NCBI RefSeq assembly: GCF_000331575.1
Contig: NZ_ANOK01000003.1
Coordinates: forward strand, 340,365 to 404,364
Length of the DNA: 64,000 bases
From: Calidifontibacillus oryziterrae
Lineage (GTDB): Bacteria > Bacillota > Bacilli > Bacillales > Bacillaceae_J
Reading direction: 5' to 3'
Program-made: the position numbers and the translations under genes
Part shown: in pieces, positions 8,427 to 18,354 of the stretch
How positions within the stretch are numbered: the stretch's first letter is position 1
Layout of the letters: every line of letters starts with the position of its first letter
The notes under the pieces: model-generated
Databases searched by the model: none
What the model was told of the DNA's origin: nothing
The model's input: only the letters and a program-made list of their open reading frames with translations

Positions 8427-8696
8427 ATGAACTCGCATTTTATCATCGGTGTTGCAGAACAAGGGATTATGACAGTTCTAGCAATCTCGTTACCTTTATT
8501 GTTAATAGCGCTAGGAATAGGTCTCTTGGTTAGTATTTTTCAAGCGACAACCCAGATTCAAGAGCAAACATTAGCTTTCATCCCGAAAATTATCGGTGTT
8601 CTTCTTGGCCTCATTTTTTTTGGACCGTGGATGCTTTCAAGAATCGTAGATTATTCATTTCAAATCTTTAATAATCTTTATCGGTTTATAGGATAA
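8427..8696 (+). CDS. fliQ: FliQ, flagellar type III export gate subunit
   Basis: FliQ is an 89-aa gate component made of two membrane helices (about residues 15-40 and 52-75), with the conserved IFQATTQIQEQTLAFIPKI loop between them. Length and hydrophobic pattern match the family. It lies 21 bases after fliP and 3 bases before fliR. Confidence 0.95.
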   Translation: MNSHFIIGVAEQGIMTVLAISLPLLLIALGIGLLVSIFQATTQIQEQTLAFIPKIIGVLLGLIFFGPWMLSRIVDYSFQIFNNLYRFIG

Positions 8697-8699
8697 GTT

Positions 8700-9473
8700 A
8701 TGATAACTTTAGTAAATGAACTACCTGTATTTTTATTAATTTTAATTCGTGTTACATCTTTTTTTGCTACTGTCCCTCTTTTTTCTTATCGGAACATACC
8801 GAATGTTCATAAAGTAGGTTTAGCAGTTTTTTTGTCTTATTTAATGTTTTTAACATTGGATCGCCCAATTATAGCGATTGACGGTACATTTTTTATGCTA
8901 ATTCTTAAAGAAGCCTTAGTAGGCTTATTAATAGGCGTAATCGCCTTTATGATTTTGTCAGCAATTCAAATTGCCGGTGGTTTTATCGACTTTCAAATGG
9001 GTTTTGCGATCGCAAATGTTATTGATCCGCAAACTGGAGCGCAAAGTCCGATCATTGGACAATATTTATATACATTTGCCTTGCTTTTATTATTGGCTGT
9101 TAATGGCCATCATTTACTTTTGGATGGCATTTATTATAGCTATAGATTCATACCGCTTGATGAACCTTGGATCCCACTAGGAAGTGAAAGGCTTATAGAA
9201 TTTGTAACTAGAACATTTAATTCAATGTTTGTCATAGCCTTTCAAATGGCTATCCCAATTGTTGGTTGTTTATTTTTAGTTGACGTTGCACTAGGTATTA
9301 CAGCGAGAACAGTTCCACAGCTTAACATTTTTGTAGTTGGTCTACCACTTAAAATATTAGTTAGTTTTATACTATTAGCGATAATTTTACCTGCATTTAT
9401 TATTCTATTTCAAAATTTATTTGAATCGATGATCATCGCGATGAGAAATTTGATGCAGATCATTGGGAGCTGA
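8700..9473 (+). CDS. fliR: FliR, flagellar type III export gate subunit
   Basis: FliR completes the FliP-FliQ-FliR pore. The 257-aa polytopic protein includes the family segments GGFIDFQMGFAIANVIDPQTG (given in part: FQMGFAIANVIDP) near residue 99, and DVALGITARTVPQLNIF near residue 197. ATG is 4 bases after the fliQ stop and no separate ribosome binding site is obvious, so coupling to fliQ is likely. Confidence 0.95.
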   Translation: MITLVNELPVFLLILIRVTSFFATVPLFSYRNIPNVHKVGLAVFLSYLMFLTLDRPIIAIDGTFFMLILKEALVGLLIGVIAFMILSAIQIAGGFIDFQMGFAIANVIDPQTGAQSPIIGQYLYTFALLLLLAVNGHHLLLDGIYYSYRFIPLDEPWIPLGSERLIEFVTRTFNSMFVIAFQMAIPIVGCLFLVDVALGITARTVPQLNIFVVGLPLKILVSFILLAIILPAFIILFQNLFESMIIAMRNLMQIIGS

Positions 9474-9478
9474 TAAGC

Positions 9479-10564
9479 TTGGGTTTTTATGTTGAATTAG
9501 ACCTGCAATTTTTTTCGGGAGAAAAAACAGAAAAAGCAACGCCGAAAAAACGACAAGATGCCCGCAAAAAGGGGCAGGTGGCAAAAAGCCAAGATGTCAG
9601 TGCTGCTCTTATGTTATTCGCTGTGTTTTTGTTGTTATTATTTTTAGGCGGCTCATTAAAGGAGCAAATGCTTTCTTTCGTAACCCACACGTTTAATGAA
9701 TATATACTTTGGGATGTTACGGCAGAGAATATTCATAAAATGTTTATTGAGTTTTCAATTAAGGCTGCATACTTTGTTGCTCCGATTATGCTCACAGTAA
9801 TTATTGTGGGGATTGCCGCAAACTATATGCAATTTGGTTTTTTATTTTCAACTGAAGCAATTAAATTCAAACTTGAAAAACTCAACCCAATTAGTGGTGC
9901 AAAACGAATCTTTTCATTAAGAGCAATTGTAGAACTGTTTAAATCGATATTGAAAATATCGATTGTAGGTACAGGCGCTTTTGCCGTTCTTTGGATAAAT
10001 TTTGATGAGATTCCAGTGTTATCGCAAAAAACAATAGGCGTAGCATTAGCGTTTGTAGCAAATATCACGGTTCAAATGGGACTGGTAGTCTCAATCTTAT
10101 TAATTATTTTATCGGTGTTTGATTATTCGTATCAAAAATATGAGCATGAAAAAAACCTTCGCATGTCAAAGCAAGATATAAAAGATGAGTACAAGAACAT
10201 GGAAGGGGACCCGAAAATCAAATCAAAAATTAAGGAAAAGCAACGGCAGATGGCTATGCAGCGAATGATGCAGGAAATTCCTAAAGCAGATGTTGTCATA
10301 ACAAATCCAACCCACTATGCTGTCGTACTGAAATATGATGAAGCGAAAGCTGATGCCCCAATTGTTGTCGCAAAAGGGGTCGATTATATAGCGGTAAAAA
10401 TAAAGCAGATTGCTAAAAACCATGACATTGTTATGGTTGAAAACCGCCCCTTGGCTCGCGCCTTATATGCACAGGCTGAAATAGGCGATGTTATCCCAGA
10501 ACAATTTTTTAAAGCTGTAGCTGAAATTTTAGCTTACGTCTATCGACTTAAAAGAAAAGTTTGA
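9479..10564 (+). CDS. flhB: FlhB, export substrate-specificity switch
   Basis: FlhB is the export-gate protein whose self-cleaved cytoplasmic domain, acted on by FliK, switches substrate class. The 361-aa protein has the hallmark N terminus DLQFFSGEKTEKATPKKRQD, four membrane helices (about residues 33-55, 85-110, 145-170, 190-215), and the autocleavage motif NPTH at about residue 276 (TNPTHYAVVLKY). Start is TTG at 9479, 9 bases after GGGAG; the N terminus aligns with B. subtilis FlhB from memory. Confidence 0.95.
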   Translation: MGFYVELDLQFFSGEKTEKATPKKRQDARKKGQVAKSQDVSAALMLFAVFLLLLFLGGSLKEQMLSFVTHTFNEYILWDVTAENIHKMFIEFSIKAAYFVAPIMLTVIIVGIAANYMQFGFLFSTEAIKFKLEKLNPISGAKRIFSLRAIVELFKSILKISIVGTGAFAVLWINFDEIPVLSQKTIGVALAFVANITVQMGLVVSILLIILSVFDYSYQKYEHEKNLRMSKQDIKDEYKNMEGDPKIKSKIKEKQRQMAMQRMMQEIPKADVVITNPTHYAVVLKYDEAKADAPIVVAKGVDYIAVKIKQIAKNHDIVMVENRPLARALYAQAEIGDVIPEQFFKAVAEILAYVYRLKRKV

Positions 10565-10591
10565 TAGCTTACTAGATTGGAGAGAAAGTGA

Positions 10592-12631
10592 ATGTCAGCA
10601 AGAGACCTTCCAGTTCTATTAGGTGTTATTCTAATTGTAGCAATGCTAGTTATCCCTCTTCCGGGATGGCTTTTAAGTGTACTAATTATTATTAATATTA
10701 CGCTGGCATTGATCGTTATCCTAGTTTCAATGAACATGCGGGAAGCTCTTGAATTCTCAATCTTTCCTTCCTTATTGCTATTATTAACATTGTTTCGGCT
10801 AGGACTAAACGTTTCTACAACAAGGGCAATTCTTAGTAAAGGGGATGCCGGTGGCGTTGTTGATACATTTGGTAGCTTCGTAACAGGGAATAACCCGCTT
10901 GTCGGTTTTGTTGTATTTTTGATTTTAATTATTATTCAATTTATTGTCATTACAAAAGGAGCGGAACGTGTTTCTGAGGTAGCTGCACGTTTCACCTTAG
11001 ATGCGATGCCTGGTAAGCAAATGAGCATCGATGCTGATTTAAATGCGGGAATGATCTCCGAATTAGAGGCAAGAGAACGTCGTGAAAAAATTCAACGTGA
11101 GGCTGATTTTTACGGGGCAATGGATGGTGCCAGTAAATTCGTAAAAGGGGATGCGATTGCTGGTATCATTATTACTCTCATTAACATTATCGTCGGAATT
11201 ATTATTGGTATGATGCAAATGGATTTATCATTTGGTGAATCAACGCAGAGATTCACACAGTTAACTGTTGGTGATGGCTTGGTCAGTCAGATTCCAGCAC
11301 TGTTAATTTCAACAGCTACTGGTATTGTTGTGACAAGAGCAGCATCGAACGGTAACCTAGGCTCTGATGTAATCGGGCAGATGTTTGCCTTTCCAAAACT
11401 TTTGTATGTTGCGGCTGGAACAATTGCGGGTCTTGGTCTTTTTACACCAATTAATGATATACTAACTTTACCAATTGCTGGACTATTATCTATTGGGGGA
11501 TATATGCTGTCCAAGACGGAAAAACAGAAGGATGAGGTTGCTACAGCTGTTGGTGAGGAAGAAATTGAAGCAAATGATCTGAAAAGCCCTGAAAGTGTCG
11601 TAAACTTATTAAATGTTGATCCAATTGAATTTGAATTCGGTTATGGGTTAATCCCACTAGCTGATACAAATCAGGGTGGGGATTTATTAGATCGAATTGT
11701 TATGATTCGAAGACAGCTAGCAATCGAATTAGGATTGATTGTTCCAGTCGTTCGGATCCGTGACAATATACAATTACAGCCTAATGAATACAGGATTAAG
11801 ATAAAAGGGAATGAAATCGCCCGTGGTGAGTTATTGTTAGATCATTATATGGCGATGAGTCCGGGCATTGAGGATGAAAATATTGAAGGTATTGACACAG
11901 TAGAGCCTGCTTTTGGATTGCCTGCAAAATGGATTGCCGAGGACATGAAGGAAAATGCTGAGTTGTCGGGTTATACGGTGGTAGATCCACCTTCTGTTGT
12001 ATCTACGCATTTAACTGAGATTATAAAAAATAATGCAAATGTGTTATTAGGCCGCCAAGAGACGAAACAGCTTATCGATCACTTAAAGGAATCGTATCCT
12101 ATTTTAGTTGACGAAGTGACACCAGACCCATTAACAATCGGGGATGTTCAACGGGTACTTGCGAAGCTATTGAAAGAGCGCGTTTCCATTCGGAATTTAC
12201 CAATTATCTTTGAAGCGCTTGCTGATTACGGCCGTCTTACATCTGATCCTGACCTTTTAACCGAATATGTAAGACAAGCTTTATCAAGGCAAATTACAAA
12301 CCAATATTTAATGGGTGAAGATTCACTAAAGGTTGTTACATTGTCAGGTAAGGTTGAAAAAGTCATTGCTGAAGGTATTCAGCAAACTGAGCATGGGAAT
12401 TATTTATCTTTAGATCCTTCAATCACGCAAACCTTAATTGAGACAATTGCGACTGAAATTGAAAGGGTTTCGATGATGGGACAAAACCCTATCATTTTAT
12501 GCTCACCAGCTGTGCGAATGTATGTGAAACAATTAATTGAGCCTTACCTTCCTGGTGTTGCCGTGTTATCTTACAATGAATTGGAATCTACTGTAGAAGT
12601 GCAGAGTGTTGGGGTGGTGAAAATTGAATGA
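10592..12631 (+). CDS. flhA: FlhA, flagellar export gate protein
   Basis: FlhA forms the nonameric ring of the export gate and docks substrate-chaperone complexes. The 679-aa protein has an N-terminal membrane half (about residues 1-320, eight helices) with the FHIPEP family loop FRLGLNVSTTRAIL near residue 68, and a cytoplasmic C-terminal half. The 3' end overlaps flhF by 4 bases (ATGA). Confidence 0.96.
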   Translation: MSARDLPVLLGVILIVAMLVIPLPGWLLSVLIIINITLALIVILVSMNMREALEFSIFPSLLLLLTLFRLGLNVSTTRAILSKGDAGGVVDTFGSFVTGNNPLVGFVVFLILIIIQFIVITKGAERVSEVAARFTLDAMPGKQMSIDADLNAGMISELEARERREKIQREADFYGAMDGASKFVKGDAIAGIIITLINIIVGIIIGMMQMDLSFGESTQRFTQLTVGDGLVSQIPALLISTATGIVVTRAASNGNLGSDVIGQMFAFPKLLYVAAGTIAGLGLFTPINDILTLPIAGLLSIGGYMLSKTEKQKDEVATAVGEEEIEANDLKSPESVVNLLNVDPIEFEFGYGLIPLADTNQGGDLLDRIVMIRRQLAIELGLIVPVVRIRDNIQLQPNEYRIKIKGNEIARGELLLDHYMAMSPGIEDENIEGIDTVEPAFGLPAKWIAEDMKENAELSGYTVVDPPSVVSTHLTEIIKNNANVLLGRQETKQLIDHLKESYPILVDEVTPDPLTIGDVQRVLAKLLKERVSIRNLPIIFEALADYGRLTSDPDLLTEYVRQALSRQITNQYLMGEDSLKVVTLSGKVEKVIAEGIQQTEHGNYLSLDPSITQTLIETIATEIERVSMMGQNPIILCSPAVRMYVKQLIEPYLPGVAVLSYNELESTVEVQSVGVVKIE

Positions 12632-13791
12632 AGGTAAAGAAGTTTATAGCACCAACTATGCCGGAAGCAATGAAAATGATCCGAAATGAATTAGGACAGG
12701 ATGCGGTTATTTTAAATTCAAAGGTTGTTCAGAAGGGCGGATTTTTTGGACTTTTTACCAAGAAAAACATTGAAGTAATTGCCGCTGTTGATCCTCAACC
12801 AATTCCTAAAAAACAGCCAGTAAATAAGGATGTTGTTCAATCGGTTCAAACAAATAAGCACATTGTCTATGCTAACGAACAAGAGGCTGTAAAACCTGAT
12901 AAAGAGCTATTAAAAGAAATTCAAGCTTTAAAGTCAATGATGCAGAGCCTCTCGCATCATGATGACCGGGATAACATTGAAGAATATCCCGGTCCATTAA
13001 AAGAAATGAACCACTATTTAGCTGATCAAGAAATAGAAGCATCAGTTAGAAAAGGGATCATGAGTCATCTCCTTGAAAAGTGGTATTTAAATCATGCTCA
13101 AGCAGACTATTCAAAAATAGTTGAATGGGTAAAGGATTATATGAATGAAATGCTATTGCCTTACTCTTTTGGAGCAATTGACTACTCAAAAAAATATATA
13201 AACGTGGTCGGTCCTACAGGAGTAGGGAAAACTACAACACTTGCTAAAATAGCTGCCCAGGCTGTTCTTAAGTATCAAAAGAAGGTAGCATTTATTACAA
13301 CTGATACATATAGAATTGCAGCAATTGATCAGTTAAAAACGTATGCTAAAATACTAAACGTCCCATTAGAAGTTACGTATACAATAGATGACTTTAAGAA
13401 AGCGAAGGACAAATTCGCGCATTTTGATTTAATCTTAATCGATACTGCAGGTAGAAATTTTCGCAACAAACAATATGTAGAAGATTTAAAGTCTGTCATT
13501 GATTTTGACGAGCAACTAGAAACAATATTAGTACTTGCGTTAACATCGAAGTATTCCGACATGATCGATATCGTGGATCAATTTTCCTTCATAAAAATTA
13601 ATAAGCTAATTTTTACTAAGGTAGATGAAACGTCCAGATACGGATCAATGTTAAATCTTATTTTCAAATACAAGCTAGGTGTAGCTTACTTAACAAACGG
13701 GCAAAACGTGCCTGATGATATTGTTGAAGCTTCACCTAAATCGATTGTAAATACTTTCTTTGGGGTAAACAAACATGAGGGATCAAGCTGA
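12628..13791 (+). CDS. flhF: FlhF, SRP-type GTPase for flagellar placement
   Basis: FlhF is the third SRP-family GTPase and determines where basal bodies are built. The 387-aa protein has an N-terminal basic B domain, an N domain, and a G domain beginning near residue 190: G1 VGPTGVGKTTTLAK, G2/G3 TTDTYRIAAIDQL and IDTAGRNFR, G4 FTKVDET. Start is ATG overlapping flhA, with GGGGTGG upstream. It overlaps flhG by 17 bases. Confidence 0.95.
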   Translation: MKVKKFIAPTMPEAMKMIRNELGQDAVILNSKVVQKGGFFGLFTKKNIEVIAAVDPQPIPKKQPVNKDVVQSVQTNKHIVYANEQEAVKPDKELLKEIQALKSMMQSLSHHDDRDNIEEYPGPLKEMNHYLADQEIEASVRKGIMSHLLEKWYLNHAQADYSKIVEWVKDYMNEMLLPYSFGAIDYSKKYINVVGPTGVGKTTTLAKIAAQAVLKYQKKVAFITTDTYRIAAIDQLKTYAKILNVPLEVTYTIDDFKKAKDKFAHFDLILIDTAGRNFRNKQYVEDLKSVIDFDEQLETILVLALTSKYSDMIDIVDQFSFIKINKLIFTKVDETSRYGSMLNLIFKYKLGVAYLTNGQNVPDDIVEASPKSIVNTFFGVNKHEGSS

Positions 13792-14641
13792 AAAATTGCG
13801 TGCAAAAATTGAACAATTAAACAATGGTGCCCAGTCAAAATCAATCGCTGTCGTTAGTGGTAAGGGTGGCGTGGGGAAATCAAACTTTTCGTTAAATTTT
13901 GCACTAGGTTTAGCGAAAACTGGTGCAAACGTGCTACTATTTGACATGGATATAGGTATGGGAAATATTGATATCTTAATGGGTGTGACACCAAACCATA
14001 CGATTGTTAATATGTTTGAAGACGACTTAAAGCTTCAGGACATTATTGAAAAAGGGCCAAACAATTTGTCATACATAGCTGCTGGGACAGGTCTTTCAAG
14101 AATGTTTAAGCTTGATTTTGAAAAGTTTAATAGCTTCATTACTCAACTTGAGGAACTACTTCAGGAATATCAATATATAATTTTTGATATGGGAGCAGGA
14201 ATAACAGAAGAAAGTCTTCAATTTATCATGTCTGCTCAAGAAATTATTGTCATTACGACACCTGAGCCAACATCTATAACAGATGCGTATGCAATGATTA
14301 AATATATTAATATTCATGAATCAGAGACTCCATTCTATTTACTTGTTAATAGAGCTTATTCCGAAAAACAAGCCTTATCGACTTCAAAGCGTCTTGGCAA
14401 TGCTGTAAAGCAATTTTTAAAAAAGGATGTTCGAATGTTGGGAAATTTACCTGATGACCGGGTAGTATTAAAAGCTGTAAGTCATCAGATGCCATTTTTA
14501 CTTTATGCACCGGACTCAAGAGTAAGCCGTGCAATGTTAAAGGTTGTGGATCGTTATACTGAAAACGCTTTTGAAGATAAACCAACATCATCCTCCTATA
14601 GTTTTATTGCCAAGCTAAGGCAATATTTTATAGAAAGGTAG
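13775..14641 (+). CDS. flhG: FlhG (YlxH), MinD-like ATPase
   Basis: FlhG regulates flagellar number and position, acting as ATPase partner of FlhF and of C-ring proteins. The 288-aa protein has an N-terminal activator helix (DQAEKLRAKIEQLN, comparable to the FlhF-stimulating region), the deviant Walker A VVSGKGGVGKSN near residue 26, and Walker-like FDMDIGMGNID. A C-terminal amphipathic membrane-targeting segment is suggested by SFIAKLRQYFIER. Confidence 0.95.
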   Translation: MRDQAEKLRAKIEQLNNGAQSKSIAVVSGKGGVGKSNFSLNFALGLAKTGANVLLFDMDIGMGNIDILMGVTPNHTIVNMFEDDLKLQDIIEKGPNNLSYIAAGTGLSRMFKLDFEKFNSFITQLEELLQEYQYIIFDMGAGITEESLQFIMSAQEIIVITTPEPTSITDAYAMIKYINIHESETPFYLLVNRAYSEKQALSTSKRLGNAVKQFLKKDVRMLGNLPDDRVVLKAVSHQMPFLLYAPDSRVSRAMLKVVDRYTENAFEDKPTSSSYSFIAKLRQYFIER

Positions 14642-14649
14642 GGTTATAC

Positions 14650-15756
14650 ATGACGAGTCCAATTAAGGTGTTAGTAGTTGATGATTCAGCATTTATGAGA
14701 AAGCTTATCTCAGACTTCCTAAAAGGGGACTCTCGTTTTCAAGTTGTAGCTACTGCAAGGGATGGGCTTGATGCTATTAAAAAGGTGAAGCAATTCCAAC
14801 CAGATGTTGTTACACTTGACATTGAAATGCCTGAAATGAATGGCCTTGATGCATTAAAGGTAATTATGAGTGAGAACCCAACCCGAGTAGTAATGCTTTC
14901 TAGTACAACTCAGGAAGGCGCTGAAAATACAGTAACAGCTATTGAATATGGTGCAGTAGATTTTATTGCTAAGCCATCAGGTGCAATATCACTTGATTTA
15001 CACAAAATAAAAGGTGAAATACTTACTAAAATCTTGATGGCGTCTAAAGCCAATATTCGTGGAGTGTCGTCGGCCACTGCTTTAACGACTAATACACAAA
15101 TAGCTAATAAACTGGATTCTAAAGAAACTAGCATTGTGAAACAAGATGGCAAGCCAATAGTCGGGTCAATGATCAGCACCGGCAAGAAGCTACTTTGTAT
15201 AGGGACCTCAACTGGTGGGCCAAGAGCGTTACAGCAGGTTTTAACGAAGCTTCCAGCAACTATAGATGCTCCAATTTTGATCGTTCAACATATGCCAGCA
15301 GGCTTTACAAAATCATTAGCTATTAGATTAGACACTCTTTGTGCGATCCGTGTAAAAGAAGCAGAGGATGGAGATACACTCCAAAAAGGGACTGCCTATA
15401 TCGCCCCTGGTGGATATCATTTAAAAGTAAAAAGTGTTGGTAGTAATTTGAACATTTATTTAGATTCATCTGACCCAAGAAACGGACACCGCCCTGCGGT
15501 CGATGTAATGTTTGAATCAATAGCTCAGTTAAAAGGCTATGAAAAGGTTGCCGTTATTATGACTGGGATGGGCTCAGACGGAACACTTGGTTTGAAAGCA
15601 TTAAAAAATTCAGGATCAACAATTGCAATTGCTGAGTCAGAAGAATCTTCAATTGTATTCGGAATGCCGAAATCTGCTATTGCAACAAATTTAGTTGATG
15701 AAGTGGAACACCTTGAAAAAATTAGCTCTACTATTTTAAAGTACATTAATGCTTAA
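14650..15756 (+). CDS. cheB: CheB, receptor methylesterase/deamidase
   Basis: CheB removes methyl groups from chemoreceptors when phosphorylated by CheA. The 368-aa protein has a receiver domain (residues 1-120; D11, D12, D57) and a C-terminal methylesterase with the Ser-His-Asp triad in GTSTGGPRA, QHMPAGFT and IMTGMGSDG. The linker (about 125-175) is longer and more Ser/Thr/Lys-rich than typical. It follows flhG by 8 bases. Confidence 0.96.
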   Translation: MTSPIKVLVVDDSAFMRKLISDFLKGDSRFQVVATARDGLDAIKKVKQFQPDVVTLDIEMPEMNGLDALKVIMSENPTRVVMLSSTTQEGAENTVTAIEYGAVDFIAKPSGAISLDLHKIKGEILTKILMASKANIRGVSSATALTTNTQIANKLDSKETSIVKQDGKPIVGSMISTGKKLLCIGTSTGGPRALQQVLTKLPATIDAPILIVQHMPAGFTKSLAIRLDTLCAIRVKEAEDGDTLQKGTAYIAPGGYHLKVKSVGSNLNIYLDSSDPRNGHRPAVDVMFESIAQLKGYEKVAVIMTGMGSDGTLGLKALKNSGSTIAIAESEESSIVFGMPKSAIATNLVDEVEHLEKISSTILKYINA

Positions 15757-15771
15757 AAAGGGGTGTAAAGT

Positions 15772-17829
15772 ATGGATACAAATCAGTATTTAGAGATGTT
15801 TATTGATGAAAGTAAAGAGCATTTGCAATCCATTAATGAACAATTATTGGCACTCGAAAACGATCCAACTGACATGGGGATTGTAAACGAAATTTTCAGA
15901 TCTGCACATACTCTTAAAGGTATGTCTGCAACGATGGGCTATGAGGATTTGGCTAATTTAACCCATAAGATGGAAAATGTATTAGACGCAATAAGGAATA
16001 ATAAAATTGTCGTTAATCCAGACATTTTAGACGTTGTGTTTGCTTCAACAGATGATTTGGAAGCCATGGTTAATGATATTGCTAGTGGTGGCGATGGGAA
16101 GAGAGATGTAACGGAAGTTGTTTCAAAATTATTACTAATTGAAAAAGGCGAAGACCCTAAATCCGCTAGTAAACAAACTACTCAAGAAGAACAAACTTCA
16201 AGTAAGGGTTCTGCAACAAGTGATTTGGAAGCTTTTGATCAATTCGAATTGACTGTTTTAGAACAATCAAGAGAACAGGGATTTGAAAGCTATCAAACAA
16301 CTGTTAAGTTACGAGACGACTGTCTCCTTCGCGGTGCACGTGTATTTATGGTGTTCGAAATATTAGAACAAATTGGTGAAGTTATAAAATCAAATCCTCC
16401 TGTTGAAGATTTAGAGGAAGAACGTTTTGATTATGAATTTACTGTCGTATTAGTATCAAAAGAAAGCGCAGAAGATATTGAAAAACGTATAATGAAAGTT
16501 TCAGAGATTGAAAGTGTAACCGTAGTTAAGCTTACCGCTGATGATATTAAAAAGAAGCAAGTTCAAAAAGCTAGCAAAGCTAACAATCAACCAGAATCTG
16601 GCAATAGTGAGTCTGGTGAACAGCCTGATAGTAAAAAGACGAATGGTGGCACAAAGGAAAAATCAAAAGGACAAAGTGTTTCTAATAAAACGATTCGTGT
16701 TAATATAGAACGGTTAGACATTTTGATGAATTTGTTCGAAGAGCTCGTCATTGATAGAGGAAGACTTGAACAAATATCAAACGATTTGAATAATCCTGAG
16801 CTTCATGAAACGGTAGAAAGAATGTCGCGAATATCTGGCGACCTGCAAAATATTATTCTAAATATGCGAATGGTTCCGGTTGAACAAGTGTTTAACCGAT
16901 TCCCACGGATGGTCAGACAACTAGCTCGTGATTTAAATAAAAAGATTAATTTGGAAATTATTGGTGCAGAAACTGAACTAGACCGTACTGTTATCGATGA
17001 AATCGGTGATCCGTTAGTACATTTAATTCGGAATGCTCTAGATCATGGTGTAGAAACACCGGAAGTTCGTCGTTCAAAAGGAAAGTCTGAAGAAGGAACA
17101 GTTGTTTTAAAAGCATACCATAGTGGAAATCACGTGTTTATTGAAATAGAAGATGATGGTGCTGGGATAAGTAGGGACAAAGTTTTAAGCAAAGCTATTG
17201 AAAGAGGCGTTGTGACAGCTGAACAAGGCGCGAATATGACGGACAAGCAAGTGTATGAACTAATAATGGCATCTGGGTTTTCAACGGCTGAAAAAATTTC
17301 AGATGTATCGGGTCGTGGTGTTGGTCTTGATGTTGTGAAAAATACAATAGAGTCATTAAGTGGATCTGTAACCATCGATTCAAAGGCTGGGGAAGGATCA
17401 ATTTTCTCTATTCAACTGCCACTTACGCTTTCTATTATTTCTGTTATGTTGGTTGAAATTCAAGAAGAAAAATATGCAATTCCTTTATCTTCTATTATTG
17501 AAACAGCAATTATTAAGAAGGAAGACATTTTGAATGCACATAATCAAAAAGTGATCGACTTTAGAGGAAAAGTAGTTCCATTACTATTTTTGAAGGACAT
17601 TTTTGAAGTCCCTGTTATGAAAGAGGATGATGAGTTCTTCTCAATAGTCATAGTCCGGAAAGGCGACAAAATGGCAGGTCTAGTTGTAGATTCCTTTATC
17701 GGTCAACAGGAGGTCGTTTTGAAGTCATTAGGAAACTATTTAACGTCTGCTTTTGCAATATCAGGTGCGACAATACTCGGAAATGGTCAGGTTGCGTTAA
17801 TTATTGATTGTAATGCCTTAATAAAATAA
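15772..17829 (+). CDS. cheA: CheA, chemotaxis histidine kinase
   Basis: CheA phosphorylates CheY and CheB in response to receptors. In 685 aa: Hpt domain with phospho-His H46 (RSAHTLKGMSATMG), P2 response-regulator docking domain (about 155-260), a charged Lys/Ser/Gly linker, P3 dimerisation (about 300-365), P4 HATPase with N box LIRNALDHGVE and G boxes IEDDGAGIS and GRGVGLDVV, and C-terminal CheW-like P5. Length and order match B. subtilis CheA. Confidence 0.97.
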   Translation: MDTNQYLEMFIDESKEHLQSINEQLLALENDPTDMGIVNEIFRSAHTLKGMSATMGYEDLANLTHKMENVLDAIRNNKIVVNPDILDVVFASTDDLEAMVNDIASGGDGKRDVTEVVSKLLLIEKGEDPKSASKQTTQEEQTSSKGSATSDLEAFDQFELTVLEQSREQGFESYQTTVKLRDDCLLRGARVFMVFEILEQIGEVIKSNPPVEDLEEERFDYEFTVVLVSKESAEDIEKRIMKVSEIESVTVVKLTADDIKKKQVQKASKANNQPESGNSESGEQPDSKKTNGGTKEKSKGQSVSNKTIRVNIERLDILMNLFEELVIDRGRLEQISNDLNNPELHETVERMSRISGDLQNIILNMRMVPVEQVFNRFPRMVRQLARDLNKKINLEIIGAETELDRTVIDEIGDPLVHLIRNALDHGVETPEVRRSKGKSEEGTVVLKAYHSGNHVFIEIEDDGAGISRDKVLSKAIERGVVTAEQGANMTDKQVYELIMASGFSTAEKISDVSGRGVGLDVVKNTIESLSGSVTIDSKAGEGSIFSIQLPLTLSIISVMLVEIQEEKYAIPLSSIIETAIIKKEDILNAHNQKVIDFRGKVVPLLFLKDIFEVPVMKEDDEFFSIVIVRKGDKMAGLVVDSFIGQQEVVLKSLGNYLTSAFAISGATILGNGQVALIIDCNALIK

Positions 17830-17879
17830 GATACGATACTGGTTTTATTGAGGGTCATCCGCGTAAAGGAGGAAATCAA

Positions 17880-18350
17880 ATGTCTGATACTTTAGTAAAT
17901 GACTTAAAAGTAATTGTGTTTCAGTTAAAGGACGAAGAGTATGGCATACCTGTTCAACAAGTTCAATCAATTGAAAGAATGATGCATATCACTCGCGTCC
18001 CTAAAGTGGCAAAATTTGTTAAAGGTGTTATGAACTTACGAGGGGTTGTTACACCTATCATTGATTTACGGAGAAGATTTGGTATCGAGCCTATTGAGTA
18101 TTCAGAAAGTACAAGAATTATTATTGTTGGTGTCGGTGATATGGAAGTAGGCCTTATCGTTGATGCAGCCAATGATGTAATTGATATACCAGAGGGTTCA
18201 ATTGAACCACCGCCAGAAGTAGTGGGGTCTGTTGAAGTCGAATATTTAAATGGCGTTGCTAAGGTAGAAAAACGACTGTTAATCTTACTAAACTTGGAAA
18301 AAGTATTAAATACTGAAGAAATGAAAGAACTTAAAGTACTAGAGGGATAA
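17880..18350 (+). CDS. cheW: CheW, receptor-kinase coupling protein
   Basis: CheW links chemoreceptors to CheA. The 156-aa protein is one CheW domain with GIPVQQVQSIERM, the VMNLRGVVTPIIDLR core and RLLILLNLEKVL. It starts with ATG after AAAGGAGG, 50 bases from cheA, and is followed 4 bases later by cheC. Confidence 0.96.
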   Translation: MSDTLVNDLKVIVFQLKDEEYGIPVQQVQSIERMMHITRVPKVAKFVKGVMNLRGVVTPIIDLRRRFGIEPIEYSESTRIIIVGVGDMEVGLIVDAANDVIDIPEGSIEPPPEVVGSVEVEYLNGVAKVEKRLLILLNLEKVLNTEEMKELKVLEG

Positions 18351-18354
18351 TGAT